Positions 24,804 through 45,700 of a stretch of DNA of 64,000 nucleotides are shown here, in pieces (position 1 is the first letter of the stretch; the number at the start of each line of letters is the position of its first letter). The position numbers and the translations under genes were made by a program. A model generated the notes under the pieces. The model worked only from the letters and a program-made list of their open reading frames with translations, had not been told where the DNA came from and made no database searches. The stretch is from contig NC_135384.1 of NCBI RefSeq assembly GCF_049243985.1, forward strand, positions 15,186,501 to 15,250,500, given 5' to 3'. The stretch is from Paroedura picta. Lineage: Eukaryota; Chordata; Lepidosauria; Squamata; Gekkonidae.

Positions 24804-27800
24804 ATGCTGCTGCCACGGATCCTGGTGCTGCTGGTGCTGCCAAGTTGTATAGTGTGTTGGATGTCTTCCATTAATTGCTCTATATACGATGACCCCTTTC
24901 CAATTCCTCACAAGTTTTATCAGCCAGGGGACCTTCTTATTGGTGGGATCGCCGCTCAAGTTGTTTTCTTCAATAACCCTCCATCTTTCGTAGAACACCC
25001 GGCAAGCATGGTGGTTGAAGAACCTACGTAAGGATTTGGATTTTTTTTCTTTGACTAAATCTGATCACTGTGTTCATTTAGTGAGTAAGTAACCACAGAT
25101 TACATTTTCATTTCATTATCCTTACCTCAAGCCTGTTTGGGAGACTAGGCTGGCAATGTATCATTGACCCAACATCATACATAAAGCTTTCAAGGTTCAA
25201 TGAAAAGGCAAATTGGGGTTTCTTTTACCACCATACCATGTTGGCTATTTAATGTTATCTTTCTGCCATTTCCTTGGATCATTCTAGGCATGCAATGCAT
25301 GAATAAAAATAGTTTTTTTTTCAGTGGAAAGAATGGCATTCAAGGTTGTGCAACCTTGTACATCTTATTTATTTGTATATCTATCAACTTTCTTGCTCCT
25401 CTCTTGACCTGCCTGCTTGCTGACTCCTTTGATAATTAGTGGACGTGACTCAGCCATGGCCACCACTGATGAAGCAGGTGGTGGCAGGAAGCCCGCCATG
25501 AGTGTTGGGCGCGAGGATGTTCACTGCTGCATGGCGTGCATATGTAGAGAAAGGCATGAGTGCATATATAGGTACCACGTGTGACTGCCTTGGCATCTTC
25601 CCTACCCCGGAAGCCAAATGGCTTCCCTTCCCTGTTCCCTGTGCTATGGGTTATAATTTACAAGTGCCTGTTGATTTTTGTTTATTCATTGCAGTCGGTT
25701 CAGGCATGGTATGAACATGTTGGCAGTAAGTACAGTTTGTGCACTACACTCCCTGGAAGTTAGGAGTCTCCTTAATGAGACTGGCATTATAATTAACGGC
25801 TACGGCCATATTTATGCCAAAAAGTAAGTTGGGTCATCAATGTCAGAACTGCCACACTGCTAATCAATGTTACCATGTGAAACCTAACCTATATGAAAAT
25901 AGGTTGGCAAAGATGGACCATAAAAGTCCATTCCAACTGTACGGGCCTGATTTCCTTTGCTATGCTGTGCAAAATGTTTATGTATTGAAAATGAGGAGTT
26001 AGTTAAAGGCCCTGCTAAAGAAACCATAAACTGGAAGTTCAGCTGGGAGGAAGATCATTGTAAATGCAGTTTGGTTGCTTTCTTATATATCTTCTCTGTA
26101 GGTCCATAACAAAAAACTACCAGTATATTTTAGCCTTGGCTTTTGCTGTAAAAGAGCTGAATGAGAATCCCAGCTTCTTACCAAACACCAGCTTGGGTCT
26201 CTACATCCTCAATAGCTACGGCCTTGGGAGAATGACATTTAAGGCCATGCTCAGCATCCTTTCTGTGCAGCAGAGGCTGGTCCCTAACTTCAGCTGTGAT
26301 AACCGGCAGAAATTCATAGCTGTAATTGGAGGGCGTTTGTTTGAAACTTCTGCTCAGATGGCCTCCATTCTGAACATTTACAAGGCTCCTCAGGTAAGCT
26401 ATAAACATTGAATTATAAATTCCAGAATCTGCTTGAATATGCTGATTTCATGAAAATGATAGAGAGGTTTTTTTTTTCAGCTGACTTATGGATCGTTTCC
26501 CCTTGCAAAGGGTGACAAAAAACAATTCCCTTCCATATATCAGATGGTGCCTGATGACACCCATCAGTACAGGGGAGTTATAAAGTTACTTCATCATTTT
26601 CAATGGACTTGGATTGGGCTCCTGGCTATGGATGATGACATGGGAAACCAGTTTTTGCAGAGAATAATACCTCTCCTCTCTGAGAATAGCATTTGTATTG
26701 CATTCATATACAAAATAACAAAGGTGGCTTACATAAATGACATGTCAGAATTTGTGGTAAACCAAGGTGAACAATACCCAGTATTATTGGACAAAAAAAT
26801 CAATGTATTTTATGTCTATGGAGAACTTTCAGCCATGATGACTTTAAGAATCACACTTTATTTTTTTCCTTTCATTTTACTACCCGATCTGGATAAGGTG
26901 TGGATAGTTACATCACAGTGGGACTTTGAGTCATTTGCTATCCAAAGATTTTTAGATACAGACTCCCTCCATGGTGCCCTTTCCTTTGCAGTCCATTCCA
27001 ATCAGCCTCCTGGATTCCAAGAATTCCTGCAGACCGTAAGACCATCCTGGGCTGGAGGAGATGGTTTCATTCAGACCTTTTGGGAGCAAGCATTCAGCTG
27101 TACATTGAAATATGAGCAAGGGGATATGAAGAAAATCTGCAGTGGGGAGGAGAAACTGGAGAGCCTTCCTGGCCCTTTTTTTGAAATGCAGATGACTGGC
27201 CATAGCTACAATGTCTACAACGCTGTCTATGCTGTGGCCCATGCTTTACACAATATCCACATACATGAGTCCAAACGCAGGAAAAAATTGGAGGGTGGGA
27301 AAATGGATATTGAGAATATAGAGCCATGGCAGGTACTGAAATTATTCAAACTGGTTGACATATCATAAATAGAATGCTTCTCTTTTTACTTCCAGTTTCC
27401 ATGTTCAGTTCTCCCACCAACATAATGATTGAAAAATCTTTATGTTTGTGTCCTTGATGTGTTTGTGTATACTTTGTTTTTTTTTTTCTGGCCTGCTGCA
27501 ATGTTTTCAGTATTGTAACTATTCTTTCTATTTTGTTTTCTTATTCGTTCTAGATACACAAGTTTTTAAGGAAAACCTTGTTTAACAATTCAGTCGGAGA
27601 AAGCATACAGTTTGATCAAGATGGACAATTAGTTACAGTTTTTGATGTCACCAATTGGGTTACCTTCTCAAATGGGTCATTTGTTAGGGTGAAAGTCGGA
27701 TGTCTGGATCCTCAGGCCCCTTCAGAGAATCAGCTCACTCTAGAAGACGATCAAATTGTGTGGCATAGAAGCTTTAACCAGGTGTCTGATTTCCTCCAAT

Positions 27801-30800
27801 CAATTCCTACTTTTGCAAGCAAGACCAATGCTATTTTCAGTAATGATGAAGGAATGTATATGTGTGTGTGTGGGGGGGGGAGTTAATTCACACTCATTTT
27901 CTTCATGTGCCTCTTCCTATTATTTTCTAGGTTACAGTATTGAGTGCAGATTAAATTTATCTTGAAGCATTTTCCAAATGCATTCTGCCAAAATTATAGA
28001 ATACATAACTTTACCTTTTCCCTAAGATACCAGTCAACTGCCCTACTGCAAGGCTGATATAGAAGACATAAATAGAAGATATATAGAATATATATATATA
28101 TTGAATATAGAAGCTATGCTTACAGTATTAGAATTAAACATAAAATTTGTCAAAATCTTGGTCTCAAATTTTGTTGAAGATCATTCTACCACTTTTCATT
28201 ATGGTTTTCTTATTTTTGTTTTTGTCCTTCATGTTCAGTTTTTGGTAAAATGCAATACTGTAATGAAGAAAGCAGAAACGGTTAGCTGATTTCTCAGATT
28301 TTCTAAATGCCGTATCATATACGTGAGTTTGGAAATACTTTGTGTCACCTTTTGTACAGTTATGAGTTGGTGAATTTATGTGCACTGGAAACTCTGTCCT
28401 GAACACAATTTTGAGGAAGATTAGATGGTTGTATAATTTTCAAGGAAAGAAAACAAATGTGATTTGCCATTGACAGCCTCTCACTAGCATCCCTGTACTT
28501 CCATGGTGGTTTTCCATCTCAGTATTCAGCAGAACCAACCAGCCTTAGCTTCTAAGATCCTATCAGACTGGAAGAGCCAGAAGTACAGATACTTTTATTC
28601 AAATATCATTTAGTATACCTCAAAGAACATTCCTGGTTAGGTCATGTAACTATATCAAGCTAAATATCTAGATTCAAGTCCAATAGCACCACAGAGATCA
28701 AGATTTTCAGAGTATGAGTGTCAAAGAACTTTCTCTTGGAGCTTTGACAATCACCACTGATAATGCTCAATAAAATGTTCCCTTTGTATAGGATTAGCCA
28801 GTGTTCGAAGTGAACTAGTGGTTTATTCAACTGGTCAATTCAATAATTCAGTTGTTAAAGCTCTGATCCATATCATATCATTTACTGTTATTTTTTTCTT
28901 AGAACTGGTATAATCATCTACACGTTGATATAACCAATATACTGCTTTGCAACTGATAAACTGCTTAATGCATTGATATGGTGAAACTCACCAGGGCAGT
29001 TTCTCATGATAGGTGGGTTGGTTCCATTAAACAACCAAGATTTGAGTCCCAAAGAACTTCTAGAGACCAGCATGATTTTGGTGGATGAATTTTCACTAGT
29101 CAAAGTTCCATTTAATCTTTCATTCTCATTTTCATTTATATATGAAAAATTCTGTGCTGTGATGGAAGTTGAGCATTTTGTTAATTTCTACCTCTGTGTT
29201 GTGCATTTTGGTCACCTCATGGTTGACAATTAATTGGTGACATCACAGGAAAGCTACTACTTAATACAAACTGTTAATTTGTTTTCTCTGACATCATATT
29301 TACTCCCCCACCAAAACAAAATTTGTCAGGCCACCCATTGTCAAAAGACAATTATTCAGTGCTAACAACCCTTTCTGTGTATGGACAGGTGACTCCCGTT
29401 TCTGTCTGCAATGACCCTTGCCAGCCTGGCTTCAGCAAATCAAAGAAGGAGGGAGAGAAATTTTGCTGCTATGATTGTACTCCCTGTCCAGAAGGGATGG
29501 TCTCTGAGAACAAGGGTAAGAGAAATGTCTCAAGACATTCTTGTAGAACAGAAAGAAGTAATGGGAGAAATTCAGTTACTCCGCTATTTGGAGATAAGGA
29601 CATGCAGCTTTCTATGACATAGAATTAAATATCGACACTTCTGCTTTTCAAATATAGTTAATAAAGTTGTGGCAACTTCTTTCTATTTCTGTATATCTCA
29701 TAGCCCTAAATCCACCACTCTTCAGAAAAAGAAAACAGTTGTAAATTTAGATTTTGGCGGGAAGTTATATAGGTCTGAAACAAAGGTCAAAGTGAAAGTC
29801 AAGTGGTAACTTGAAAACCAAGAAATTTGATGCTGGGTATAAGCTTTTTTATGTGCATGAACACTCCCTCATATACATTGAAACAGACTTCCATAAGCAT
29901 TACATATACAGGGAGCTATCTTTCTACTGCAGATATTCTCTGGGTCTTTGCTTCTGTTCTAAAGGTAAAGGTAAAGGTATCCTCTTTGCAAGCACCGAGT
30001 CATGTCTGATCCTTGTGGTGACGCCCTCTAGTGTTTTCATGGCAGACTCAATATGGGGTGGTTTGCCAATGCCTTCCCCAGTCATTACCGTTTACCCCCC
30101 AGCAAGCTGGGTACTCATTTTACCGACCTCGGAAGGATGGAAGGCTGTGTCAACCTTGAGCCGGCTGCTGGGATTGAACTCCCAGCCTCACGGGCAAAGT
30201 TTCAGATGGCTGCCTTACCACTGTGCGCCACAAGAGGCTCTTAAGGTAGTTCAGGTGGACACTTATTGTCTAGTCACTGAACGGCTAGTTATAGTCACAG
30301 TGCAATAAAACAGTTGGTAAGACCTGTGGATAGCAGTAAAGTAACATACTCAGAATTAAACTTTGGTTTGTCTAAAAGTGTCACTGGACTCAAAATTTGT
30401 TCATTTGTAAATTTAGAAGAAGAAAAATGGTTGCTTCTTATAGACAGTTTAGGCACTGGGAACTTCAATGCCCCAGCTCCCTTGTGGGAGCAAAAACTGA
30501 GGGTGGATGAGGCCAAATGCCCCCCTGTGTGGGTTCAGGAAGATTTGGGGCAACCTGCCACAACTAAAACTTCAGCCTGCATCCTGGCATGGAGCCTTCA
30601 GTGCGTAAATTCCTTTTTTTTTCTTTAGACTTTTATATCTGAAGAAAATCTTCAGATCATAACTATTACTTTTGGAATCAAAGCATCTATAACATTATAC
30701 ACTTCTACAGAAGTTTCAGATAATTTCTCCATATTTTGAAGAAAGGATCTAAATCTCATTTCAAAATTTAAATCTCAGGACAAGCAGGAAGAAGTGAGAG

Positions 30801-31890
30801 ATTCCATTCCTATAAGCTGATTGTCCAACAGGCTGTACACCTGGTCAGTCACCAAACCTATAACATTATTCCAAACGATTGACAAAATAGAAAGAAAGGA
30901 GGGGCATTTATTTCTACCTTATGTTTTTGATTGTCTCTTAGTTAATACTCACAAAGTTGAAATACTGAAACAGCTCTTTTGATTCCTTCAGATATGGATG
31001 CCTGTGTCAACTGTCCAGATAATCAATTTCCCAGTGAAAGCCACCAGGAATGCCTTCTCAAAGTCCAAAGCTACCTTTCATACAGAGAGACTTTAGGAAT
31101 CATCTTTGTCATATTGGTTGTATCTTTCTCTCTGATAACATTATTAGTCCTTGTGACCTTCCTGAAATACAAGGACACTCCCATTGTGAAGGCCAACAAC
31201 CGAAGCCTCAGCTACATTCTCCTCCTCTCCCTCCTGCTTTGTTTCCTTAGCTCCTTAATGTTCATTGGAAAGCCAGGGAAGGTGACCTGCATTCTGCGCC
31301 AAACTACTTTCAGTCTCATCTTCTGTTTGGCACTTTCCAGTGTCTTAGCCAAAACTATCACTGTGGTCCTGGCCTTCATGTCTACCAAACCTGGGTCTCA
31401 CATGAGGAGGTGGGTGGGTAAAAAACTGGCCTATTCTATTGTCCTTTCTGGCTCCTTAATTCATACAGTGATTTGCATTCTTTGGGTTTGTATTTCCCCT
31501 CCTTTCCCACAGATGAATATGCATGCACAAGCCAGGGAAATCATCCTGGAATGTAATGAGGGCTCTGCTATCATGTTTTACTCTGTCCTTGGCTATCTGG
31601 GCTTTCTGGCCAGTGTCAGCTTCACAGTGGCTTTTCTTGCCAGGAAGTTACCTGGCAGCTTCAATGAAGCCAAGTTCATCACTTTCAGTATGTTGGTCTT
31701 TTGCAGTGTTTGGTTTTCCTTTATTCCATCTTACCTGAGCTCTAAAGGGAAATCGATGGTGGCTGTGGAGATCTTCTCTATATTGTCCTCTGCTGCTGGC
31801 TTACTGGTTTGCATCTTTTCCCCAAAATGCTACATCATTTTGCTGAGGCCAGAAATGAATATTCGGAAGCAGATAATTAGGACCATGTGA
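24804..31890 (+). CDS. Vomeronasal type-2 receptor, array copy 3 (873 aa, six exons)
   Basis: Exons: 24804-25027, 26102-26393, 26481-27332, 27554-27781, 29389-29515 and 30992-31890. Lengths and phases match the other copies and all frames are open. The start is fixed here because no in-frame upstream ATG exists. The protein opens [15 protein letters not shown], a clear signal peptide. An extra cysteine (about residue 506, VGCLDPQ instead of VGRLDPQ) lies near the end of the Venus-flytrap domain. Exon 6 differs from copies 1 and 2 ([24 protein letters not shown]) and agrees with copy 4, except at a few sites such as [13 protein letters not shown]1 3' end sits between the stop codon and the poly(A) signal. 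Most compact gene of the four. Confidence 0.92.
28456..28571 (-). mobile_element. 5S rRNA-derived SINE fragment in intron 4 of V2R-3
   Basis: Same position and orientation as in the other copies. The reverse complement begins CAGTCTGATAGGATCTTAG and continues into AGCTAAGGCTGGTTGG. Confidence 0.6.
29961..30241 (-). mobile_element. Sauria-type SINE in intron 5 of V2R-3
   Basis: Same insertion as in copies 1 and 4, with the tail repeat expanded by one GTAAAG unit and the head ending CAAGAGGCTCT. Confidence 0.85.
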
Positions 31891-31896
31891 GGATAT

Positions 31897-32044
31897 GGGA
31901 AGCCCCTGGAAGTCTTCAGACAACAGTTGGATACACACTTTTCTTGGATGCTTTAGGATGCTTTGGGCTGATCCTGCGTTGAGCAGGGGGTTGAACTAGA
32001 TGACCTGTATGGCCCCTTCCAACTCTATGATTCTATGATTCTAT
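31897..32044 (+). mobile_element. CR1 3' end in the 3'UTR of V2R-3
   Basis: Starts six bases after the stop codon and ends in ATTCTATG repeats. Flanked by GATAT on both sides. Copies 1 and 2 read straight through as GAGGATATCAGC, the empty site. Confidence 0.9.
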
Positions 32045-32103
32045 GATATCAGCAATAGTTTTCTTGATAACAAAATCTGGTATCAATGGAAATGAACATG
32101 GAA

Positions 32104-32109
32104 AATAAA
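32104..32109 (+). promoter_or_regulatory. Candidate poly(A) signal AATAAA, V2R-3
   Basis: Conserved AATAAA, moved to about 215 nt past the stop by the CR1 insertion. Confidence 0.5.
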
Positions 32110-32784
32110 ACCTGATTCTTATGGAGGGAAAGCAACCTAATGTCATGAAGCATCTCAGTGTGATGAAAAACCTAATTCAGCACAGTAGTTCCATAATCTT
32201 CTTCAGATAATGTGAAAATTTCTGTGAAAATAAATATTCTCACAGCAAAAGAGTCCTCTAGCTCTGTGCTGTGTGGAGTGGGGTGATGAACTCTAAACAA
32301 CAACAAAAAAAGACACAATGTCTTACTCTTTCTGGATCTTTTATTCAAATAGGTTTTTTCCCCTACACTTTGGCTAAATACTCTCTCTGCATTCCCTCAA
32401 GCCATGTGCTCTTCACCAGTAATTCAGTAAATAAACCTGTGCAGGCAGTAAATTTATATTCATATAAAACCATGATTCTCACTGAACTCTACTGGGCTGC
32501 ACATTTTAATTGCTTAAGGCACTTAATTGGCAAATCTATGCAAAGTCATCAGTTTCCTAGTTTTCAAGTGTGGCAAGGAATAAACAGAGCCCCAGTGGGT
32601 CTTGTGGCTTGCATGCTGGGCTTACACAGGGAGCACAGCATAGAAGAGAAAGGCAGGACCCAGTGTGTGTATAAGGATGCCATGCAATTGGGTCCCATCT
32701 TCTTTGCTCAGCATGCCACAAAGCATCTTCTGTCCCTCCCACCCTATGTGATGTGTAAACTGCTGTGTGACTGTGTCAGCGGTG

Positions 32785-33640
32785 GATAGAATCATAGACT
32801 CAAATAATAATAGGGTAGGAAGGGACATCCTAGGTCATGTAGTCCAACCCTCTGCACTATACAGGACACTCATCCACTGTAACCTGCCCCCCCTTGAGAC
32901 TTCACAGAATCAGCCTCTCCGTCAGATGGATATTGAGCCATCTTTAAGTATTTTAAAGGTTGTCATTTGGAGGAGCGCAGGATGCTATTCCCATTGGCTG
33001 CTGAGGAAAGGACGCACAGTAATGGGTTTAAACTACAAGTACAACGGTTTAGGCTAGATATCAGGAAAGATTTTTCATAGTCAGAGTAGTTCAGCAGTGG
33101 AACAGGCTGCCTAAGGAAGTGGTGAGCTCCCCCTCACTGGCAGTCTTCAAGCAAATGTTGGATGCACACTTTTCTTGGATGCTTTAGGATGCTTTGGCCT
33201 GATCCTGCATTGAGCAGGGTGTTGGACTAGATGGCCTCTATGGACCCTTCCAACTCTATGATTCTATGATTCTATGATTCTATGATTCTATGATTCTATG
33301 TATGGTCTACTAAGACTCCTAGGTCCTTTTTGCACAATCTCCTGCATAGACAAGTCTACCCCATCCTATATTGGCGTATTTGGTTTTTCCTACATGAATT
33401 CAGAACTTTACATTTGTCCCTATTGAATTTCATTTTATTCAGTTTAGCCCACTTCTCAAGCCTATCAAGGTCATCCTGTATTCTGATTCTGTCTTTGGTT
33501 GTGTTTGCTACCCCTTCCAGTTTAGTATTGTCTGCAAATTTGATAAGTATCCCCTCTAAACCCTCATCGAAATCATGTTGAACAACACAGGCCCCAGCAC
33601 AGATCTCTGGGGAATTCCACTTATCAGGGAGTCTGATGGG
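32785..33640 (-). mobile_element. Antisense CR1 with nested sense CR1, V2R-3 unit
   Basis: Same nested arrangement as at 9161-10585. The sense part spans about 32935-33300. An internal deletion joins CGTCAGATGGATATTGAGCC to CTTTAAGTATTTTAAAGG, and the terminal ATTCTATG run is longer (five or more units). Confidence 0.8.
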
Positions 33641-35001
33641 TGTTGTACAAGAACACAATGAATACTGTCTCCAATACCCAGCAGGGCTTAATTCCACTGA
33701 TCGACCTGGAGGGAATTAGATCAATATCATTCAGTAATGACATTCAGTATCAGATGGCTCTTGAGAGATGAAGGACCGGACACTGTCTCTGTGATTGGGT
33801 TTATAATATGGCAGCTGCGATTGACAGTTTTAAAATATCCCAGTCAAAGACACACGTTCTACCACGTTGACTGATTCAAAAACACTGGAAAACATTACTA
33901 AGTCACTCACATCCTCAGATGCCCACATGTCCCACCCAGCTCCCTCTGTACCACCAAGTACTGCATCACAGCCAACCCATTTTTTCTCCAGTACTCTGGA
34001 CATAAGTTCCCATTGTGCAGTTGTTGTATTTACAGCTACAGTATTTAGTTGTAATACTGTATACAACTGTATACAAATATAGAAATATATTTATATTTTA
34101 ATATAAATAAATAAATTTACTATTTAATTCTAAAAAATAAATATAATTCTTCTTCTAAAGGTATCTGCAAGCTTAAAAATGTCAGGGACTTCTGACATGC
34201 GTGACATACATGCTATGCTGAGACAAGACTGAAAAAGGGATGAACTGCAGTAGCATGTAGGGCACTGGTGTCAGCTGATTCTTTTTAGGTCTGGAATATT
34301 AGGAGAAGGCAACAGTGTTGGGTTAATGCCAGCTGAAGATGATGTGGTTGCTCACAATCAGTTGTCATTTGGATGCCCATGCACACACTAAATCACAAAG
34401 CAAAGGCCAAAGGTAACGTAAACTATTTGACAGTTTTCTAGGTGGAAGAAATCAGTCACTTAGGCCCCCGCCTTTTCTAAATCTGTATTGCCCAAAGACA
34501 TATTGAAGGTTTCTGAATCAAAAAGGGATCAGCTGGCTTGTTAGAATTTGGAGACAACAAACCCTTCTGCCTACCTGTGTAGTTCACAGTACAGCTGGTG
34601 TGGGGCCCTGAATAAGTCCTCAGTGGGGGACAATTATCTCCAGCAAATTGTCAAAATAACTATTGTTTTCCTTGCTTGCAGTGGATTTCCTGAAAGCTCA
34701 AGAAAATAACAAGACCTTCATTTAAGTCGTACAAAATCAAGACTTCTTCATAAGAACTGCATATAGGTAGAAACAGGTCACTGGTGATCCATTGTATTCC
34801 CCTTTCCCGTTCTGTTTCATGTAGGTTTATTTTGCCTCTTTCCCTCAGATATTGTTTCTCATTGATTTAAATGTCACTTCTATATATAATATTGTATCTT
34901 ATCCTTTCTCTTCCACCAATCCCATCATTATTTCTGGGTTTAAAATAAATCTGAAGAAAATCTCACAAATGAAAAATCTGTTTGCTAAGAGCCACACTCA
35001 G
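33641..35001. other. Intergenic paralogous spacer after V2R-3
   Basis: Closely matches 23240-24486. It includes a shortened version of the unassigned block at 45701-46127 (here about 33830-34080). No gene seen. Confidence 0.5.
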
Positions 35002-35236
35002 TGCAATACAAATGCTGCTTTTAGAAATTAAATAATTATTGTCTCTATTAATATGATAGAATATTATTATTCTCAAATCATATTGATCTATTGTACATGA
35101 CTGGGATATGATTTTTTTTATGGAGAAGCATTCCTTTAATGTTGAGGCCGGGTGTCATTTGGATTTTAAGCAGTGAACCAAAACTTTCAGTAGAAACCCA
35201 AATAATGATGCAACAAAACTGATGTGCTGAAATATA

Positions 35237-35260
35237 ATGAATAGCAAAGTGATGTTCTGA
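35237..35260 (+). promoter_or_regulatory. Upstream ORF before V2R-4 start
   Basis: Identical to the short ORF before V2R-3 (MNSKVMF, stop TGA), out of frame with the receptor ATG at 35287. Confidence 0.4.
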
Positions 35261-35286
35261 ATCCGGAAGGGAATCTTGTCACTGAG

Positions 35287-42696
<7,410 letters not shown>

Positions 42697-42702
42697 GGAT
42701 AT

Positions 42703-42882
42703 GGGAAGCCATTGGAAGTCTTCAGACAAAGGTTGGATACACACTTTTCTTGGATGCTTTAGGATGCATTGGGCTGATCCTGCGTTGAGCAGGGGGTTGG
42801 ACTAGATGGCCTGTATGGCCCCTTCCAACTCTATGATTCTATGATTCTATGATTCTATGATTCTATGATTCTATGATTCTAT
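42703..42882 (+). mobile_element. CR1 3' end in the 3'UTR of V2R-4
   Basis: Same site and GATAT duplication as in V2R-3, with a longer terminal ATTCTATG run. It begins six bases after the stop. Confidence 0.9.
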
Positions 42883-42941
42883 GATATCAGCAATAGTTTT
42901 CTTGATACCAAAATCTGGTATCAATGGAAATGAACATGGAA

Positions 42942-42947
42942 AATAAA
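42942..42947 (+). promoter_or_regulatory. Candidate poly(A) signal AATAAA, V2R-4
   Basis: Conserved AATAAA about 246 nt past the stop, beyond the CR1 insertion. Confidence 0.5.
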
Positions 42948-44623
42948 ACAGGACTCCTATGGAGTAAAAGTAACCTAATGTCATGAAGCATCTTAGTGTG
43001 ATAAACAACCTAACTCAGCACAGAAGTTCCATAATCTTCTTCAGATAATGTGAAAAGTTCTGTGAAAATAAATATTCTCACAGCAAAAGAGTCCACTAGC
43101 TCTGTGCTGTGTGGAGTGGAGTGAGGAACTCTAAACAAAAAAAAAAGACACAATGTCTTACTTTTTCTGTATCTTTTATTCAGATAGGTTTGTTTCTACA
43201 CTTTGGCTAAATTCTTTCTCTGCATTCCTTCCAACCAAATGCACTTTTCCAGTAATTCAGTAAATAAACCTGTGAGAGTAAATTTACATTCAGATAAGAC
43301 CATGATTCTCACTGAACTCTACTAGGTTGCACATTTCAATTGCTTAAGGTACTTAATTGGCAAATCTATGCAAAGTCATCAGTTTCCCAATTTTCAGGTG
43401 TGGCAAGGAATAAGCAGAGCCACCGTTAATGCAGCAGGTGGACATGAGAGCCCCAGTGGCTCTTGCGGTTTGCATGCTGGGCTTACACAGGGAGCACAAC
43501 ATAGAAGAGGAAGGCAGGCCCCATGGTGTGTATAAGGCAGGCCCCATGGTGTGCACGGCAGTGCAAGGGGGTCCCATCCTCTTTACTCAGCAGGCCACAG
43601 AGCAGCTTCTGTCCCTCCCACCCTATGTGATGTGTAAACAGCTGTGTGACTGTGTCAGAGGTGGATAGAATCATAGACTCAACTAATAATAAGGTTGGAA
43701 TGTACATCCTGGGTCATCTCGTCCAACCCCCTGCACTATGCAGGACACTCACAACCCTATCACTCATCCACTGTAACCTTCCAACCCCTTTAGACTTGAT
43801 AGAATAAGCCTCTCCATGAGATGGCTATCTAATCTCTGTTTAAAAATTTCCAAAGATAGAGACCCCACCACCTCCCAAGGAATCCTGTTCCACTGAGAAA
43901 CTGCTCTAACAGTCAGGAACTTCTGGATGTTCAGATAGAATTTCTTTTAAATTACTTTCATCCCATTGGTTCTCCATCACTCTGGGGCAAGGGAGAACAA
44001 CTCTGCTCCATCATCTATATGGCACCCTTTTACATACTTGAAGATGGTTATCAGATTCCCCTCTCAGTCATCTCCTCTCCAGGCTAAACAGACCAAGTTC
44101 CCCAACCTTTCTTCATATGTTTTGAACTCCAAACCCTTCACCATTTTTTTGCCCTCCTCTGGGCATGCTCCGTTTTGTCTACATCCCTCTTCAACTGGGG
44201 TGCCCAAAACTGAACACGGTACTCCAAATGAGGCCAAACCAGAGCAGAGTACAGTGGTACCATGACCTCCTGTGATCAGGACACGATACTCAGTTTGATA
44301 CAACTCAAAATCCCATTTGCCTTTTTAGCCACCGAGTCACACTTCTGACTCATGTTCAATGTATGGTCTACTAAGATTCCTAGATCCTTTATGGACATGA
44401 TCCCGCCAAGACAAGTCTCCCGCATCCTATATTGGCATATTTGGTTTTTCCTACATGAATGCAGAACTTTACATTTGTCCCTACTGCACTTCATTTTATT
44501 GAGTTTAGCCCACTTCTCAAGCCTATCGAGATCATTCTGTATTCTTATTCTCTCTTTGGTTGTGTTTGCTACCCCTCCCAGTTTAGTATCATCTGCAAAT
44601 TTAATAAGTATCCTCTCTATCCC

Positions 44624-44869
44624 CCCCTTCCACAGGGCCTGTAAAACGGAGCTCTTCCGCCAGGCCTACGGTGAGGAGGATTAAGCCCGCCTCACAAAAT
44701 CCGGCAGTAGTGTGTGCTGTAGCTGAGGCTGCGGAGACTCGATGATTAGTACTATGCCATCAGTTGTTGTTTATTGTTGACCAATTGGTTGATATTCACT
44801 GTAATTTTACACTGTCATGGGGATGGGATTTTACGTGAGCCACCTTGAGCCTTCGGGGGCAGGCGGGAT

Positions 44870-44901
<32 letters not shown>

Positions 44902-44959
44902 GATAATGATAATGATAATGATAATGATAATGATAATGATAATGATAATGATAATGATA
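44624..44959 (+). mobile_element. L2-like LINE 3' end nested in antisense CR1
   Basis: Contains CGGAGCTCTTCCGCCAGGCC and a GTGAGCCACCTTGAGCC-type end, finishing in a repeated GATAAT tail. Present only in the V2R-4 unit. Confidence 0.7.
44868..44959. repeat. (GATAAT)n microsatellite
   Basis: About 15 hexamer units forming the tail of the L2-like element. Confidence 0.95.
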
Positions 44960-45700
44960 AACCCTCATGCAAATAATTTATAAATATGTTGAACAACACA
45001 GTCCCCAGGACAGATCTCTGGGAACTCCCCTTGTCAGCAAGTTTGGTGGGTGTTGTACAAGAAAAATAAAACTATGAATACTGTCTCCAATAGCCAGCAG
45101 GGCCTAATTCCACTCATCAGCCTGGAGGGAATTAGATCAATATTATTCAGTAATATTCAGTATCAGATGGCTCTTGAGAGATGAAGGACTGGACACTGTC
45201 TCTGTGACTGGACTTATAATATGGCAGCTCTGATTGACAGTTTTAAAATATCCCAGTCAAAGACAGTCCCATGGTTTATATCCTTTTTAAAAGGCCATGT
45301 CACCCCCAGACCACAACAGGGTATTCAGGCCGCATTTTCACAAAATACATTGTCTACAAGGGAATCCTCCTCCAAACACCACACCCCCAAACACATCACC
45401 ACCTTCAACACCTCTGCTCTTTCCAACTCTCTTCTGAGCAATTTACTTCAGTGGCTCACTGAAAGCCACTAATAACCAAGAACTTCATGCCAGCCAGAAC
45501 GGAGCAACAACGTCATGCCTGAAACACCACATCAGTTCAAACACACCTCCAATTCCCACCAGGACACTGCTCCATTCTACCACTTTTATATTTATGCCTA
45601 CAAGAGCCTTGCATTGTATATCAATAAAATACTTTCACAACAAAAATAGCCTGACACATGTGTGATTTATCCAATGTTTATTGTTATTGCACAGTTACGG

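Larger units (their letters stand above)
43665..45030 (-). mobile_element. Antisense CR1 3' region downstream of V2R-4
   Basis: Orthologous to 9161-10585, but without the nested sense CR1: the text runs directly through ACTCATGTTCAATGTATGGT. Instead an L2-like 3' end interrupts it at about 44624-44959. Confidence 0.8.
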
